A stretch of 64,000 nt of DNA from Saprospiraceae bacterium (GCA_028280415.1 JANQLV010000023.1:1-64000), one strand, 5' to 3'. Numbered from the stretch's first letter, positions 17,111 to 25,530 are shown. A program made the numbers and translations. Notes: generated from the sequence alone by a model not told the origin.

Positions 17111-17875
17111 ATGAAATATTCTAGACCAAGAGTCTTTCAGCAAATGGTGTGTCATGCTATTCCTCTAGGGAATGGAAAAGATACTTATATAGCTTATGGC
17201 AATTCAGACAAAGACGAAACTAGTGTGATTGAGACAGAAGAACGAGAAATAGTGAAGTGGTTATTTACTAATAAAATGACAAATGATTTTCTTCTCAGAA
17301 ACCTTATTGAATTTCCCGGTCATCCCCATTCATTTCATTTTGAAATGAAAGAGCCGATATTGAATAGAAATGAAATGACTAAAATTGGAGATATTGATTT
17401 TCTGATTTATCCGCAATCCCGTCCTGATTTAGCAACTGCAATTGAGTTTAAAAAAGTCAAAGTCTTCACCAAACCCAATGGTGAGGTTAAAATTAACCGA
17501 TTAGATTTTGTAAATAAAAAGGGCATGAAACAGGTCAAACAAATCAGAAAACTAGGTTTTCATAAAACATACTTAGGAATAATCATTGAAGATGATGGAA
17601 GACATACTGATGAAATTAGTACGATGCACAAAACGTCTAAGAGTGATAATGTAGATCGAATATTTAATACTACAAACAATCCAGAATTAGAGCAAGTAGC
17701 AGGAGTCTTGTATATTGTGATTAATCAACCAACAGGAGAAAGTGTACAAACAAGATTCAATCTTCAATTTTGCCTGCATAAGCCTGCAATAAAAATAAAC
17801 CAGAGTGTAGAAAGAACTAATAGAATAAAAGATTTGATAAAATCTCTTAAACTACCTCTTACTCATAAATCTTGA
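17111..17875 (+). CDS. PD-(D/E)XK nuclease-like cargo protein
   Basis: 254 residues, no signal peptide. The segment at about residues 95-120 (IGDIDFLIYPQSR, then ATAIEFKKVKV) has the D...E-x-K spacing and strand context of the PD-(D/E)XK nuclease fold: Asp in GDIDF and Glu-Lys in IEFKKV. Later segments (KQVKQIRKLGF, then LGIIIEDDGR) fit the following helix and strand. A role in defence, DNA processing or anti-plasmid activity would be typical for such cargo but is inference. It follows hairpin E2 and is 2 bases from a small gene. Confidence 0.55.
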   Translation: MKYSRPRVFQQMVCHAIPLGNGKDTYIAYGNSDKDETSVIETEEREIVKWLFTNKMTNDFLLRNLIEFPGHPHSFHFEMKEPILNRNEMTKIGDIDFLIYPQSRPDLATAIEFKKVKVFTKPNGEVKINRLDFVNKKGMKQVKQIRKLGFHKTYLGIIIEDDGRHTDEISTMHKTSKSDNVDRIFNTTNNPELEQVAGVLYIVINQPTGESVQTRFNLQFCLHKPAIKINQSVERTNRIKDLIKSLKLPLTHKS

Positions 17876-17877
17876 AA

Positions 17878-18060
17878 ATGAATATTTACCAAATGTACCA
17901 AGCCAACAGTTACAAATTTGGCTTCTATGTACGAAAAATAAGTTGGCCTACTGGTCAAAAAGCTCAGATAATAAGTATTGAGGGGGTTACAGAAGAACAT
18001 CCGATTGATGGGCTTCCTCCTTATTTTAAAAGCCTTTTTTGTTACCAATTCTGGTTGTGA
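17878..18060 (+). CDS. Small cargo protein, unknown function
   Basis: 60 residues from ATG at 17878, 2 bases after the nuclease-like gene. It begins MNIYQMYQANSYKFGFYVRK and resembles small plasmid- or phage-encoded proteins of Bacteroidota that start with YxxNxYxFGFxVRR. The C-terminus (FKSLFCYQFWL) departs from that pattern and may mark a frameshifted or recombined end. Probably co-transcribed with the nuclease-like gene. Confidence 0.5.
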   Translation: MNIYQMYQANSYKFGFYVRKISWPTGQKAQIISIEGVTEEHPIDGLPPYFKSLFCYQFWL

Positions 18061-18065
18061 AAAAG

Positions 18066-18099
18066 AAGAGTAAAATAGGATTCACTACATTACTCTTCC
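18066..18099 (-). terminator. Terminator-like hairpin between convergent genes
   Basis: GAAGAGTAA and TTACTCTTC form a perfect 9-bp stem with a 16-base loop. On the minus strand the stem is followed by a T-run (complement of AAAAA at 18061-18065), fitting termination of the lipoprotein gene that ends at 18124. Confidence 0.6.
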
Positions 18100-18123
18100 T
18101 AAATACTTTAAGCCTGATTCATT

Positions 18124-19302
18124 TTACCAAACATCACCGACCGGATGGACTCTCCAGGTTGTTTCAAAAATTCCCTCCCATTCTTGTGCATAACCATTGC
18201 CGTTTTTTCCATAAAATAATCCTGTCCCGTTGATTCTTTCATATAAAAAGAATTCAGCTTTATCATCTCCGTCAACATCACCTACAGGATAAATTTCCCA
18301 CCTATCTATAAATGTATTACCCTCCCATTTATAATGATATCCATTACCTCCCTGACCATAAATAATTCCTCTGCTATTAATACCATTTTTACCATATAAG
18401 AAAAATTCTGTTTTTCCGTTTCCATCAACATCACCTACTGCATAAACATCCCATCCAGGTGAAAAACCATCACTCTGCCATTCTACACCATAGCTTTCAT
18501 TACCTGAGTTTCCGTATATTGCTCCTGTACTACCAGGACCATCTTCACCATCTCGGTCGTATAAAAATATTTCAGTCCTATTATCTCCATCAGAGTCACC
18601 TATTGGAAAAATTTCCCAATCCGACCTGATACCAGTAGAAAACCACTCTTCAAAATAATTACTACAGTGATTAGAACCAAAAAAGGTCCATTTCCCTGCC
18701 TCTCTGTCATACAATAATATTTCAGTTCTTGAATCTCCATCAGAGTCACCTACAGGGTAAACTTCTAACCCTTTTTCGAATACATCGCTACTCCACTCTT
18801 CGACATAATTTCCATTACCATCATTCCCTAATACAAATGCTTTACCGTTAACTGGGGAATAAAAGAATATTTCAGCCATTCTATCACCATCAGAGTCGCC
18901 TATCGGATATATATCCCAGATAGGATCAAAACTATGGTCAACCCATTCTGAAACAAAATTTGCATTTTGGTCTTTGCCTTTAATCCTTATTTTTTCTTCG
19001 TCTTTATCACAATATAGTACTTCGTTTTTTCCATCTCCATCAGTATCCCCAACGGGATAGTATTCTCCGAAAGAATTGATTAAATTCCATTGATACAAAG
19101 TAGTATAATCAATGATTTCTTTACCAAATAATTCGGCTGATTTCGAACTTGGATCGTGAAATAAAATATCTGGATGTTTAAAATATTGTTCTAAATCATT
19201 CTGCCTTGAAGCAGGTACCATGTCATCTTTTTTGCAACTATTAAATCCTATGAATACTATAGTTAATAAATATATCGTAATCAGTAATTTTATTTTTTTC
19301 AT
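18124..19302 (-). CDS. Lipoprotein with VCBS/FG-GAP-like calcium-binding repeats
   Basis: 392 residues. Lipobox FNSC after MKKIKLLITIYLLTIVFIG predicts a lipidated surface protein. Six units of about 45-50 residues each carry a GD-x-DGD-x-x-x-E-hydrophobic core (PVGDTDGDGKNE, PIGDSDGDRMAE, PVGDSDGDSRTE, PIGDSDGDNRTE, AVGDVDGNGKTE, PVGDVDGDDKAE), typical of Ca-binding beta-propeller/VCBS repeats. The protein stops at HPVGDVW, in the middle of a seventh motif, which suggests loss of the C-terminal part. It is divergent from a sigma factor gene 362 bases away. Confidence 0.75.
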   Translation of the reverse strand: MKKIKLLITIYLLTIVFIGFNSCKKDDMVPASRQNDLEQYFKHPDILFHDPSSKSAELFGKEIIDYTTLYQWNLINSFGEYYPVGDTDGDGKNEVLYCDKDEEKIRIKGKDQNANFVSEWVDHSFDPIWDIYPIGDSDGDRMAEIFFYSPVNGKAFVLGNDGNGNYVEEWSSDVFEKGLEVYPVGDSDGDSRTEILLYDREAGKWTFFGSNHCSNYFEEWFSTGIRSDWEIFPIGDSDGDNRTEIFLYDRDGEDGPGSTGAIYGNSGNESYGVEWQSDGFSPGWDVYAVGDVDGNGKTEFFLYGKNGINSRGIIYGQGGNGYHYKWEGNTFIDRWEIYPVGDVDGDDKAEFFLYERINGTGLFYGKNGNGYAQEWEGIFETTWRVHPVGDVW

Positions 19303-19664
19303 GACTCCTTATTTTAATTAATTTAAAAATCATCCCTACTCTATTATCGGCTTTTCGGGAGACCACCGTCCTTAGTCATGACTCATATCAGTAGCTGCGC
19401 CAATGATACACTTGTATTGATCAACACCCTTATTAAGAAGTTTGCTAATTAATTTGTCTCGGAAAAAATCTATTTTTTTGGAAACAATATGTATTATTTT
19501 TTTTATGATGAAATTTAATCTTTGAGGCAACGCAATTTCGAACTCATTCGTTCGGGTTAAAAATCGAATACTTCAAATTAAATATATTTTTAATTAAACC
19601 TTTTCCTTCTTCTATCATCTAACAAAACGAAAATCACTACTTATTTTTAACCAAAATCATTCTT
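19303..19664. other. Divergent intergenic region before the sigma factor gene
   Basis: 362 bases, AT-rich, no gene seen. It contains a perfect 10-base palindrome AGTCATGACT at 19374-19383 and must include the promoters of the lipoprotein and sigma factor genes; I could not assign either with confidence. Confidence 0.4.
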
Positions 19665-20273
19665 ATGGAAGCAAATAAGTATATTAATCTATTCGATAAT
19701 AAACCCCTTAGCAAAATGATAAGAGATGAATTTAACACTCAACTTTTCGAAGATTTCCACAAGCTATTATTATTGACTTGCTATACCCGAGGATTTAATA
19801 AAGAAGAATCGAAAGATGTGGTTATTGATTTCTTTTTAAAGGATATTCTCCCTGAAAAACAGTTTAAACATTTTTACAAAATATCCACATCAGCTGATGG
19901 AAACTTACCTGGATATATTTACAGATCATTTAAAAATCACTGTACAAAGGAGTTAAAAAAAAAGAACAAAGAAATAATCCCCTCATCTAAATTTATTGAA
20001 TTAAATTGCATGCCTCTTAAAAATTATACTCAAAATTCGGAAACAAAGATCATCATTGACAGGGTTTTATCAGTTTTACCGGATCGACAAAAATTAGTGG
20101 TTTACTTCTGGATTTATGGCTATTCATACAAAGAAATAGTAGAAATTATAGGCGTTAAAGAATCCGTCAAAGATAAACCAAATGCTATTAAGCAGACTTT
20201 TTTCAGAGCTATAGCTACATTAAAAGAAATATTTGGAGGCGATGACAATCTACGTTTTCTCCTTAGTAATTAA
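19665..20273 (+). CDS. ECF-like RNA polymerase sigma factor
   Basis: 202 residues. The N-terminal half resembles sigma region 2 (FHKLLLLTCYTRGFNKEESKDVVIDFFL, then GYIYRSFKNHCTKELKKK). The C-terminal half, LPDRQKLVVYFWIYGYSYKEIVEIIGVKE followed by AIKQTFFRAIATLKEIF, is a clear sigma region 4 helix-turn-helix. Small two-domain layout fits the extracytoplasmic-function group. A 78-residue gene follows 24 bases downstream and may be its partner. Targets are unknown; the nearby lipoprotein and kinase genes are candidates. Confidence 0.8.
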   Translation: MEANKYINLFDNKPLSKMIRDEFNTQLFEDFHKLLLLTCYTRGFNKEESKDVVIDFFLKDILPEKQFKHFYKISTSADGNLPGYIYRSFKNHCTKELKKKNKEIIPSSKFIELNCMPLKNYTQNSETKIIIDRVLSVLPDRQKLVVYFWIYGYSYKEIVEIIGVKESVKDKPNAIKQTFFRAIATLKEIFGGDDNLRFLLSN

Positions 20274-20296
20274 CCTCTTACTTAATTCACCATTTA

Positions 20297-20533
20297 ATGA
20301 TTGCAAATATTGAAATCACAGAAAAAGTGGAGATAGAAGAATTATTAAGCTATCTCGAAAAATCCTTATCAAAGAGAAGAAAAAAAGAAATAGAACAATT
20401 TCTTTTAAAACATCCTCATTATTTTGAAGTCCTAAAAGGCTTACAGATACTTAAAAATGAATTTGGTGATAAAGAATCCATTTTATCCTTTTTAAAAAAA
20501 GAGGGAAATATTATTAGAAATAATTTATTTTAA
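20297..20533 (+). CDS. Small protein next to sigma factor, possible anti-sigma-like
   Basis: 78 residues, helical and charged (LLSYLEKSLSKRRKKEIEQFLLKHPHYFEVLKGLQIL). The position after an ECF sigma gene and the first 45 residues recall the N-terminal helical domain of anti-sigma factors, but there is no zinc-binding HxxxCxxC motif and no membrane segment. It could be a minimal or truncated anti-sigma factor. The first codons also contain a 16-base word identical to half of the palindromic motif at 21136. Confidence 0.45.
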   Translation: MIANIEITEKVEIEELLSYLEKSLSKRRKKEIEQFLLKHPHYFEVLKGLQILKNEFGDKESILSFLKKEGNIIRNNLF

Positions 20534-20573
20534 AAATTAAAAAAAGTAATATTTGCCACATGGACTAATGTTT

Positions 20574-20614
20574 TAGAGACTATCTCATAAGTAAGATTTA
20601 TGAGATAGTCTCTA
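20574..20614. repeat. Perfect 17-bp hairpin, possible IS200 left end or bidirectional terminator
   Basis: The arm TAGAGACTATCTCATAA at 20574-20590 is exactly inverted at 20598-20614 with a 7-base loop. There is no good T-run, so simple termination is uncertain. An IS200-like transposase remnant begins about 75 bases further on, and members of that group carry subterminal hairpins, so this may be the left end of that relic. Confidence 0.55.
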
Positions 20615-20669
20615 GATTTGAAGGTTTTACCAGCAAATATTCATCTTGTGAAATTGTAAAGATCAAATA

Positions 20670-20960
20670 CGGAAAATTATACCACACGATATACCATTAC
20701 AATTATCAAATAGTATGAACATCAAAATACAGATTTCGCTTACTGCGAGGGATACTAGCAGAAATGGTGGAATATAAAACAAGGACAATATATGTGTGGA
20801 AAAAAGTTGAAGTAATAGGATTGAATATTCAACTCGATCATGTCCATCTAGTGTATTCTGTTACTCCGAAGCTCATTTTACCAAATTATATGGGGATGTT
20901 AAAACGAAAGACAGCAATCCAGGTTTTCAAGAACTTTCCAAGCTTGAAAAATAGTATCAA
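20670..20960 (+). pseudogene. IS200/IS605-type TnpA transposase remnant
   Basis: Reading the frame from about 20679 gives YHTIYHYNYQIV, a TGA stop at 20715-20717 where homologs usually have Trp, then TSKYRFRLLRG. After this the frame stays open with LDHVHLVYSVTPK (the HUH-type HVH motif of Y1 transposases), MGMLKRKTAIQVF and FPSLK. The usual following part with the catalytic Tyr is missing; the sequence after about 20960 belongs to a different relic. Inactive: one nonsense codon and a lost C-terminus. Confidence 0.75.
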
Positions 20961-20961
20961 C

Positions 20962-21085
20962 CTAATCACCATCTCTGCTGCAATCAATTCGTTTATTAAT
21001 CCCTTGATTATCCCTATTGCAAAACCTTTCGCATAGGGTTGCTTTTATTCTTTAGCCCTTCCTGTATTAACTCAACTGCCTCAGA
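20962..21085 (-). pseudogene. Broken copy of the 74-residue gene found at 25796-26020
   Basis: On the minus strand the sequence reads ISEAVELIQEGLKNKSNP and then, after a one-base frameshift near 21037, NPYAKGFAIGIIKGLINELI. The intact gene at 25796-26020 reads LSEAIQEGLKSKNKPYVKGF followed by AAGVIESLKEQGI. The match is clear though short. It abuts the transposase remnant, so an insertion or deletion joined two relics. Confidence 0.6.
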
Positions 21086-21135
21086 TATAAGTTTATTGTA
21101 TTATTTTGTAGATATTTAAAACCTTTATTATGAAC

Positions 21136-21162
21136 TTGAAATCACAGAAAATAGTGATTCAA
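21136..21162. promoter_or_regulatory. Palindromic site upstream of the kinase gene (copy 1)
   Basis: TTGAAATCAC and GTGATTCAA form an inverted repeat (one bulge) around AGAAAATA, 110 bases before the kinase start. Nearly the same sequence, AAATCACAG-AAAA-CTGTGATTT, lies at 24951-24972 between the response regulator gene and the next gene. The shared symmetric motif on both sides of a LuxR-type regulator gene suggests an operator for that regulator. Confidence 0.5.
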
Positions 21163-21271
21163 AAAAATAGAATATTTTTATATTTTTCATTATTGGTGCC
21201 CTAGTCTTTATGTGGATATTCAATATCTAAACTTATAATTAAATGTAAAATCAACTATTTGAATAATTAAA

Positions 21272-24200
21272 ATGTCTAAATTCATAAAACCTCTTCCTAT
21301 CGTTTTATTTCTTTTTTGGGGACAATTCATCCTTGCTCAATCCTATGAATTTTTCTTTAATCATCTAGAAATATATGAGAGGTCAAATTTTTTAACTAAC
21401 CGATCTATTTTAAAAGATTCAAGAGGATTTGTTTGGATTAGTTCTTCTCATAATATTTATAGGTTTGATGGACATGAATTGAGAAAGTATGGTACGGACG
21501 ATGGTCTACATTTTAATAATGTAGCAAGCAAATTCTTCGAAGATAATAACTCTAATATTTGGTTTTTCACTAAAAACAAGTTGATATGTTATATAAGGAA
21601 TCAAGATAAATTTAAAGGTTTTGACTTACCTTATGGTACTTCTATGTTTAAACACTGTAGTTTTAAAAAGAAAGATAATCTACTTGGGTTTCTATGTAAT
21701 GGAATGTTACGATTCTTTGATACAGAGAGAGAAGTTTGGTCGGAAAGTACTAGTATAGACATATTCAATCCTAGTAAAATTGAATCTTTTTATGATCAAA
21801 ATGGAAAATTAAGATACATAGCAGTTATTGATTTTTTTAAACCGATGCAGCTAAATATAATTAGATTTCAATCTAGTGAATTACAAGATTTTTGCTTGCA
21901 TACTTTAGGAAACAATAAGTCATTTTTTAATATCGAAAAAATGAAATCGGAAGGTGATTCATTACTTTGGGCATCAACATCAAACGGAATACTAGAATAT
22001 CATCTTAAGACTGACGAATATTTTTATCATAGAATAGATGAAGGTAAGATCACGGATTTGACGCCTTTAGACGAAAACCACTTATTAATATCAATTAAAG
22101 GTAAGGGACTAAGGTTGTTTAATAAATCAGAGGGTTTTAAGAGTACTCAATTTGTACATGATATATATAATGAGTTTAGCTTATCAACTAATAATATCTC
22201 AAATCTATTTACCGATAGAGATGGCTTTGTTTGGGCTGATAATTTTGATGGAAGAATAGATTTTGCCTACCCAAACAAACCTAAATTTGATTTTCTTAGT
22301 TTGAGCTTTCTTGAAAATGAATCATCTGACATCATCAAGATTGTTAGTATAAAAGAAGATAAAAATGGGAATATATGGATTTCAACTAATGGAACAGGAA
22401 TATATGTACTGTCATCTACATTAAAGCTATTACAGCATTTTTCATCTAAAAATAAGAAGTATTTTATATTCGATGATTACGTTAAAAACCACTTAATAGA
22501 TCAAGAGAATAATCACTGGGTAATAGCGAGTTCTGGTCTTTATCTTTTAGAATCCAATAAAAATCAATTTAAAAACATATCATATGAGACCGTTCAATAT
22601 GGCATAGAATTAAAAGATGGAAGAAAAATTTTTAGAACATTAAAAGGAAACTTATTTCAATTAGAAAAAACTAATACTGGATACCAGTTAATTAAACTAA
22701 AAGACTTAGAAGCTCTTAAAGCACACAATAGCCTTTTTCAAAATAATGAAGGCCTATTATATGTAATGGATCGTAATTCTCGCTTATGGCTATTAGACCC
22801 TGAGACTGATTTTAATGTAATCGAAACTCAAGATTTAGAGTCTAAATTTATAAGATGCTTTTATGAAGAACCTGACAAACAGAATCTATGGATAGGGACC
22901 TCTAATGGGTTATTTAGTCTAGATCAACAGACTAAAAAAATAAAACGATTCACTAGTAAAGATGGTATTTCGAATGCTATTATTTCTTCTATTCTACCTG
23001 ATAAAAGTGGTAATTTATGGTTAAATACTAATTACGGTATAGTAAAATTTTCTCCACAAAATCTAACTTTCCATCAATTCCCTTTCTCAGTAGAAACAAA
23101 AGGGAAAAAGTTTCCTCAGTCTGCGTCTTTAATCAGGTCAAATGGTGAATTTTGGGTAACTGGGTCAAATGGTATATATCGATTCACCCCTGAAAAGATG
23201 ACATCAACACGTACTACCCCTCAATTATATCTTAGTCAAATATTTGTAAATTATCAAGAGCTACAAAATCCTAAATGTTCTAAGTCAGGAGTAACTCATG
23301 TCAGCGAAATTAAACGGCTAGATTTTTCTTATGAGCAAAATACTATTGAATTTGAGTTTAGAGCTTTAGAGTATTCAAATGCTCAAAATATTAGTTATCA
23401 ATATATGCTTGTGGGAAGAGATAAAAATTGGCTTAACAATCGAGATAAAAATAATATCCGATTCGAAAATATACCCTCAGGCGATTATACCCTAAAAGTA
23501 AGAGTATCTAATTCAGATGGGGTATTTGATGATAGTAAAGGTATACTATCATTAGAGTTTCATATAGCTACTCCTTTTTGGAAAAAATGGTGGTTTATAC
23601 TTATTGCTATTTCGTTTATATCTTTTATTATTTGGCGAATTTATAAATATCAACTTCGGCGACTGTTGTACATTGAACGTATTCGCAATCAAATCTCAAT
23701 AGATTTACATGATGACATAGGAGCTTCGCTGAGTAATCTTAATATCCTCACCACTCTTGTACGCCAGAAGATTTCAGATAAAGAGACAAGCTTTTCTCTT
23801 CTAAGCAGAATTGAAGAAGAAATTCAATCTAGTGCGCAGTCTCTTGATGATATTATATGGAGTGTAAATCCTAAAAATGATTCCTTAGATCGGGTTCTAG
23901 CACGAATACGCCGATTTGCGAGTGAGGCCTTTGAAGCTAAAAATATTAATGGACAATTCGATTTTCCTCAGACTACGAAACACCTTCGTTTAGATATGGA
24001 GAAACGACGTAATTTCTTTTATTTCTGTAAAGAAGCTACTAACAATTTAATCAAACATGCAGAATGTCAAATTGTAGATATAATTGTCAGACATGATAAT
24101 GGTTTCTTAACATTAATAATTAAAGATGATGGCAAAGGCTTCGATTTTGACTCTGTTAAGGAAAAAGGTAATGGTTTGGAATCTATGAAGCATCGCGCAA

Positions 24201-24304
24201 ATAAATTAAACGCAAAATTTAATATTCAGTCAGAAATTGGAAACGGAACCTCAGTAAAAATTGAATTCAAAATTGGAAAAACTCGTAATCAAAAAATAAA
24301 TTAA
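21272..24304 (+). CDS. Beta-propeller sensor histidine kinase (reg_prop-YYY-HisKA_3)
   Basis: 1010 residues. A signal peptide (MSKFIKPLPIVLFLFWGQFILAQ) leads into a periplasmic sensor of two-component-regulator propeller repeats (motifs such as DSRGFVWISS, DRDGFVWADN, DKNGNIWIST, DKSGNLWLNT). A YYY-like domain (FEFRALEYSNAQNISYQYML) precedes one transmembrane helix (about 775-790). The cytoplasmic part has an H-box SIDLHDDIGASLSNL (His813) of the HisKA_3/NarX type and an ATPase domain with DDGKGFDF and GNGLESM. Such kinases often sense polysaccharides or other extracellular ligands. The response regulator gene starts 3 bases after its stop. Confidence 0.9.
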   Translation: MSKFIKPLPIVLFLFWGQFILAQSYEFFFNHLEIYERSNFLTNRSILKDSRGFVWISSSHNIYRFDGHELRKYGTDDGLHFNNVASKFFEDNNSNIWFFTKNKLICYIRNQDKFKGFDLPYGTSMFKHCSFKKKDNLLGFLCNGMLRFFDTEREVWSESTSIDIFNPSKIESFYDQNGKLRYIAVIDFFKPMQLNIIRFQSSELQDFCLHTLGNNKSFFNIEKMKSEGDSLLWASTSNGILEYHLKTDEYFYHRIDEGKITDLTPLDENHLLISIKGKGLRLFNKSEGFKSTQFVHDIYNEFSLSTNNISNLFTDRDGFVWADNFDGRIDFAYPNKPKFDFLSLSFLENESSDIIKIVSIKEDKNGNIWISTNGTGIYVLSSTLKLLQHFSSKNKKYFIFDDYVKNHLIDQENNHWVIASSGLYLLESNKNQFKNISYETVQYGIELKDGRKIFRTLKGNLFQLEKTNTGYQLIKLKDLEALKAHNSLFQNNEGLLYVMDRNSRLWLLDPETDFNVIETQDLESKFIRCFYEEPDKQNLWIGTSNGLFSLDQQTKKIKRFTSKDGISNAIISSILPDKSGNLWLNTNYGIVKFSPQNLTFHQFPFSVETKGKKFPQSASLIRSNGEFWVTGSNGIYRFTPEKMTSTRTTPQLYLSQIFVNYQELQNPKCSKSGVTHVSEIKRLDFSYEQNTIEFEFRALEYSNAQNISYQYMLVGRDKNWLNNRDKNNIRFENIPSGDYTLKVRVSNSDGVFDDSKGILSLEFHIATPFWKKWWFILIAISFISFIIWRIYKYQLRRLLYIERIRNQISIDLHDDIGASLSNLNILTTLVRQKISDKETSFSLLSRIEEEIQSSAQSLDDIIWSVNPKNDSLDRVLARIRRFASEAFEAKNINGQFDFPQTTKHLRLDMEKRRNFFYFCKEATNNLIKHAECQIVDIIVRHDNGFLTLIIKDDGKGFDFDSVKEKGNGLESMKHRANKLNAKFNIQSEIGNGTSVKIEFKIGKTRNQKIN

Positions 24305-24307
24305 ACT

Positions 24308-24934
24308 GTGAAAATTATTATTTACGAAGATGATTACAAACTGCGTCAATCTTTATCTCTATTAATTGATGGTACTAAAGGATATTCTGTTATTGGCGAT
24401 TTTCCTAATTGCGAAAATATTGAAAAAGAAGTTAAGACACTTCAACCTGATGTTATTCTAATGGATATTGACATGCCAGTGGTGAATGGCATAGAAGGGG
24501 TTGAAAAGGTTAAGGCTCATTTTCCAGATATAAAAATATTAATGCATACCGTATTTGATGATAATGATAAACTTTTTGCCTGTCTTAAAGCAGGAGCTGA
24601 TGGTTACCTATTAAAGAAAACACCGCCTGTTAAACTATTAGAAGCACTTCAAGATATTTACACTGGTGGCGCTCCAATGTCGCCAGGTATTGCTCGGAGA
24701 GTTTTGTCAACTTTTCATCAATTAAATTCAGCTAAAAACAAATATGGTCTTACTAAACGAGAAAAAGAAATTCTTCTATTATTAACGGAAGGATATACCT
24801 ACAAAGCCATCTCAGCAGAATGTCATATCTCAATGGATACGGTATCTACTCACCTTCGAAACATTTACAATAAACTACATGTTAATTGTGGCACAGAAGC
24901 CGTTGCTAAAGCTATTCGAGAACGATTAGTTTAG
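24308..24934 (+). CDS. NarL/LuxR-type response regulator
   Basis: 208 residues from a GTG start at 24308, only 3 bases after the kinase stop, so translation is probably coupled. The receiver domain has acidic EDD at 7-9, phospho-acceptor Asp53 in LMDIDMP, and a conserved Lys in YLLKK. The C-terminal LuxR helix-turn-helix reads LTKREKEILLLLTEGYTYKA followed by ISAECHISMDTVSTHLRNIY. It is the cognate partner of the preceding kinase. A palindrome at 24951-24972 directly after the gene, and its near-copy before the kinase, are candidate binding sites. Confidence 0.92.
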   Translation: MKIIIYEDDYKLRQSLSLLIDGTKGYSVIGDFPNCENIEKEVKTLQPDVILMDIDMPVVNGIEGVEKVKAHFPDIKILMHTVFDDNDKLFACLKAGADGYLLKKTPPVKLLEALQDIYTGGAPMSPGIARRVLSTFHQLNSAKNKYGLTKREKEILLLLTEGYTYKAISAECHISMDTVSTHLRNIYNKLHVNCGTEAVAKAIRERLV

Positions 24935-24950
24935 TTTACTCCTTTCTGAA

Positions 24951-24972
24951 AAATCACAGAAAACTGTGATTT
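24951..24972. promoter_or_regulatory. Palindromic site between the response regulator gene and the next gene (copy 2)
   Basis: AAATCACAG (24951-24959) is exactly inverted as CTGTGATTT (24964-24972) around AAAA. It begins 16 bases after the regulator stop and ends 49 bases before the start of the 111-residue gene, a sensible place for an operator. No T-run follows, so a terminator is less likely. Confidence 0.5.
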
Positions 24973-25021
24973 CGTGGATTCAATTTTAAGGCAAACTTTA
25001 CAATTATTAAATTACCTTAAA

Positions 25022-25357
25022 ATGAAAAAAATGAAAAAAGAAATTAATCTTAAGGAACTCACAAAAAAAGTTGCCACTCTTTTACAAGAACAAGGTGTTC
25101 CAACACAAACAGATCAATTGGTCTCAGAGGTAAATGAAATAAGATTATCGCCTGTTTCTCCCCTAATTGACTGGTTAAAAGATCTAATGCTAACTGCTAG
25201 AAGAAATGGAATTAATCCGATTGGGAAAAAAGAAGTCGAAACAATTAAAAAATTAATACTTCCAACTATCGACGATACCGACGATAAGGAACTTATGTCG
25301 TTAATAATTTTAGTTGTGATTATTATAGTCATTGATATAGATATCCATTTCTATTAA
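25022..25357 (+). CDS. Small C-terminally membrane-anchored protein, unknown function
   Basis: 111 residues from ATG at 25022; an earlier GTG at 24974 overlaps the palindromic site and is less likely. A basic N-terminus (MKKMKKEINLKELTKK) and a soluble helical part are followed by an acidic segment (DDTDDKE) and a C-terminal hydrophobic helix (LMSLIILVVIIIVIDIDIHFY). No signal peptide, so it may be tail-anchored. The candidate operator upstream makes it a likely target of the kinase-regulator pair. No family recognised. Confidence 0.55.
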   Translation: MKKMKKEINLKELTKKVATLLQEQGVPTQTDQLVSEVNEIRLSPVSPLIDWLKDLMLTARRNGINPIGKKEVETIKKLILPTIDDTDDKELMSLIILVVIIIVIDIDIHFY

Positions 25358-25452
25358 AGTTTAATTTAAATCTACAATTGATGACTTTTGTTAGGTTTAA
25401 ACATACAGGGACTTATTTCGGAAAATAGCCTAACTAAATTTATAATCATTTT

Positions 25453-25482
25453 TAGAATAGAGAGAAAAATCTCTCTATTCTA
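25453..25482 (+). terminator. Hairpin terminator after the small membrane-anchored gene
   Basis: TAGAATAGAGAGA and TCTCTCTATTCTA form a perfect 13-bp stem with an AAAA loop, followed by GTTTTG. It lies 95 bases after the stop at 25357. Confidence 0.65.
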
Positions 25483-25530
25483 GTTTTGACTAAACTTTAT
25501 GAAAGTTCGATTCCTATTTGGAGTATTAAT

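Noticed and set aside
24974-25021. GTG start for the 111-residue protein, giving 127 residues
   Set aside because: The start would fall directly after the palindromic site and the extra residues look like leader; the ATG at 25022 is preferred.
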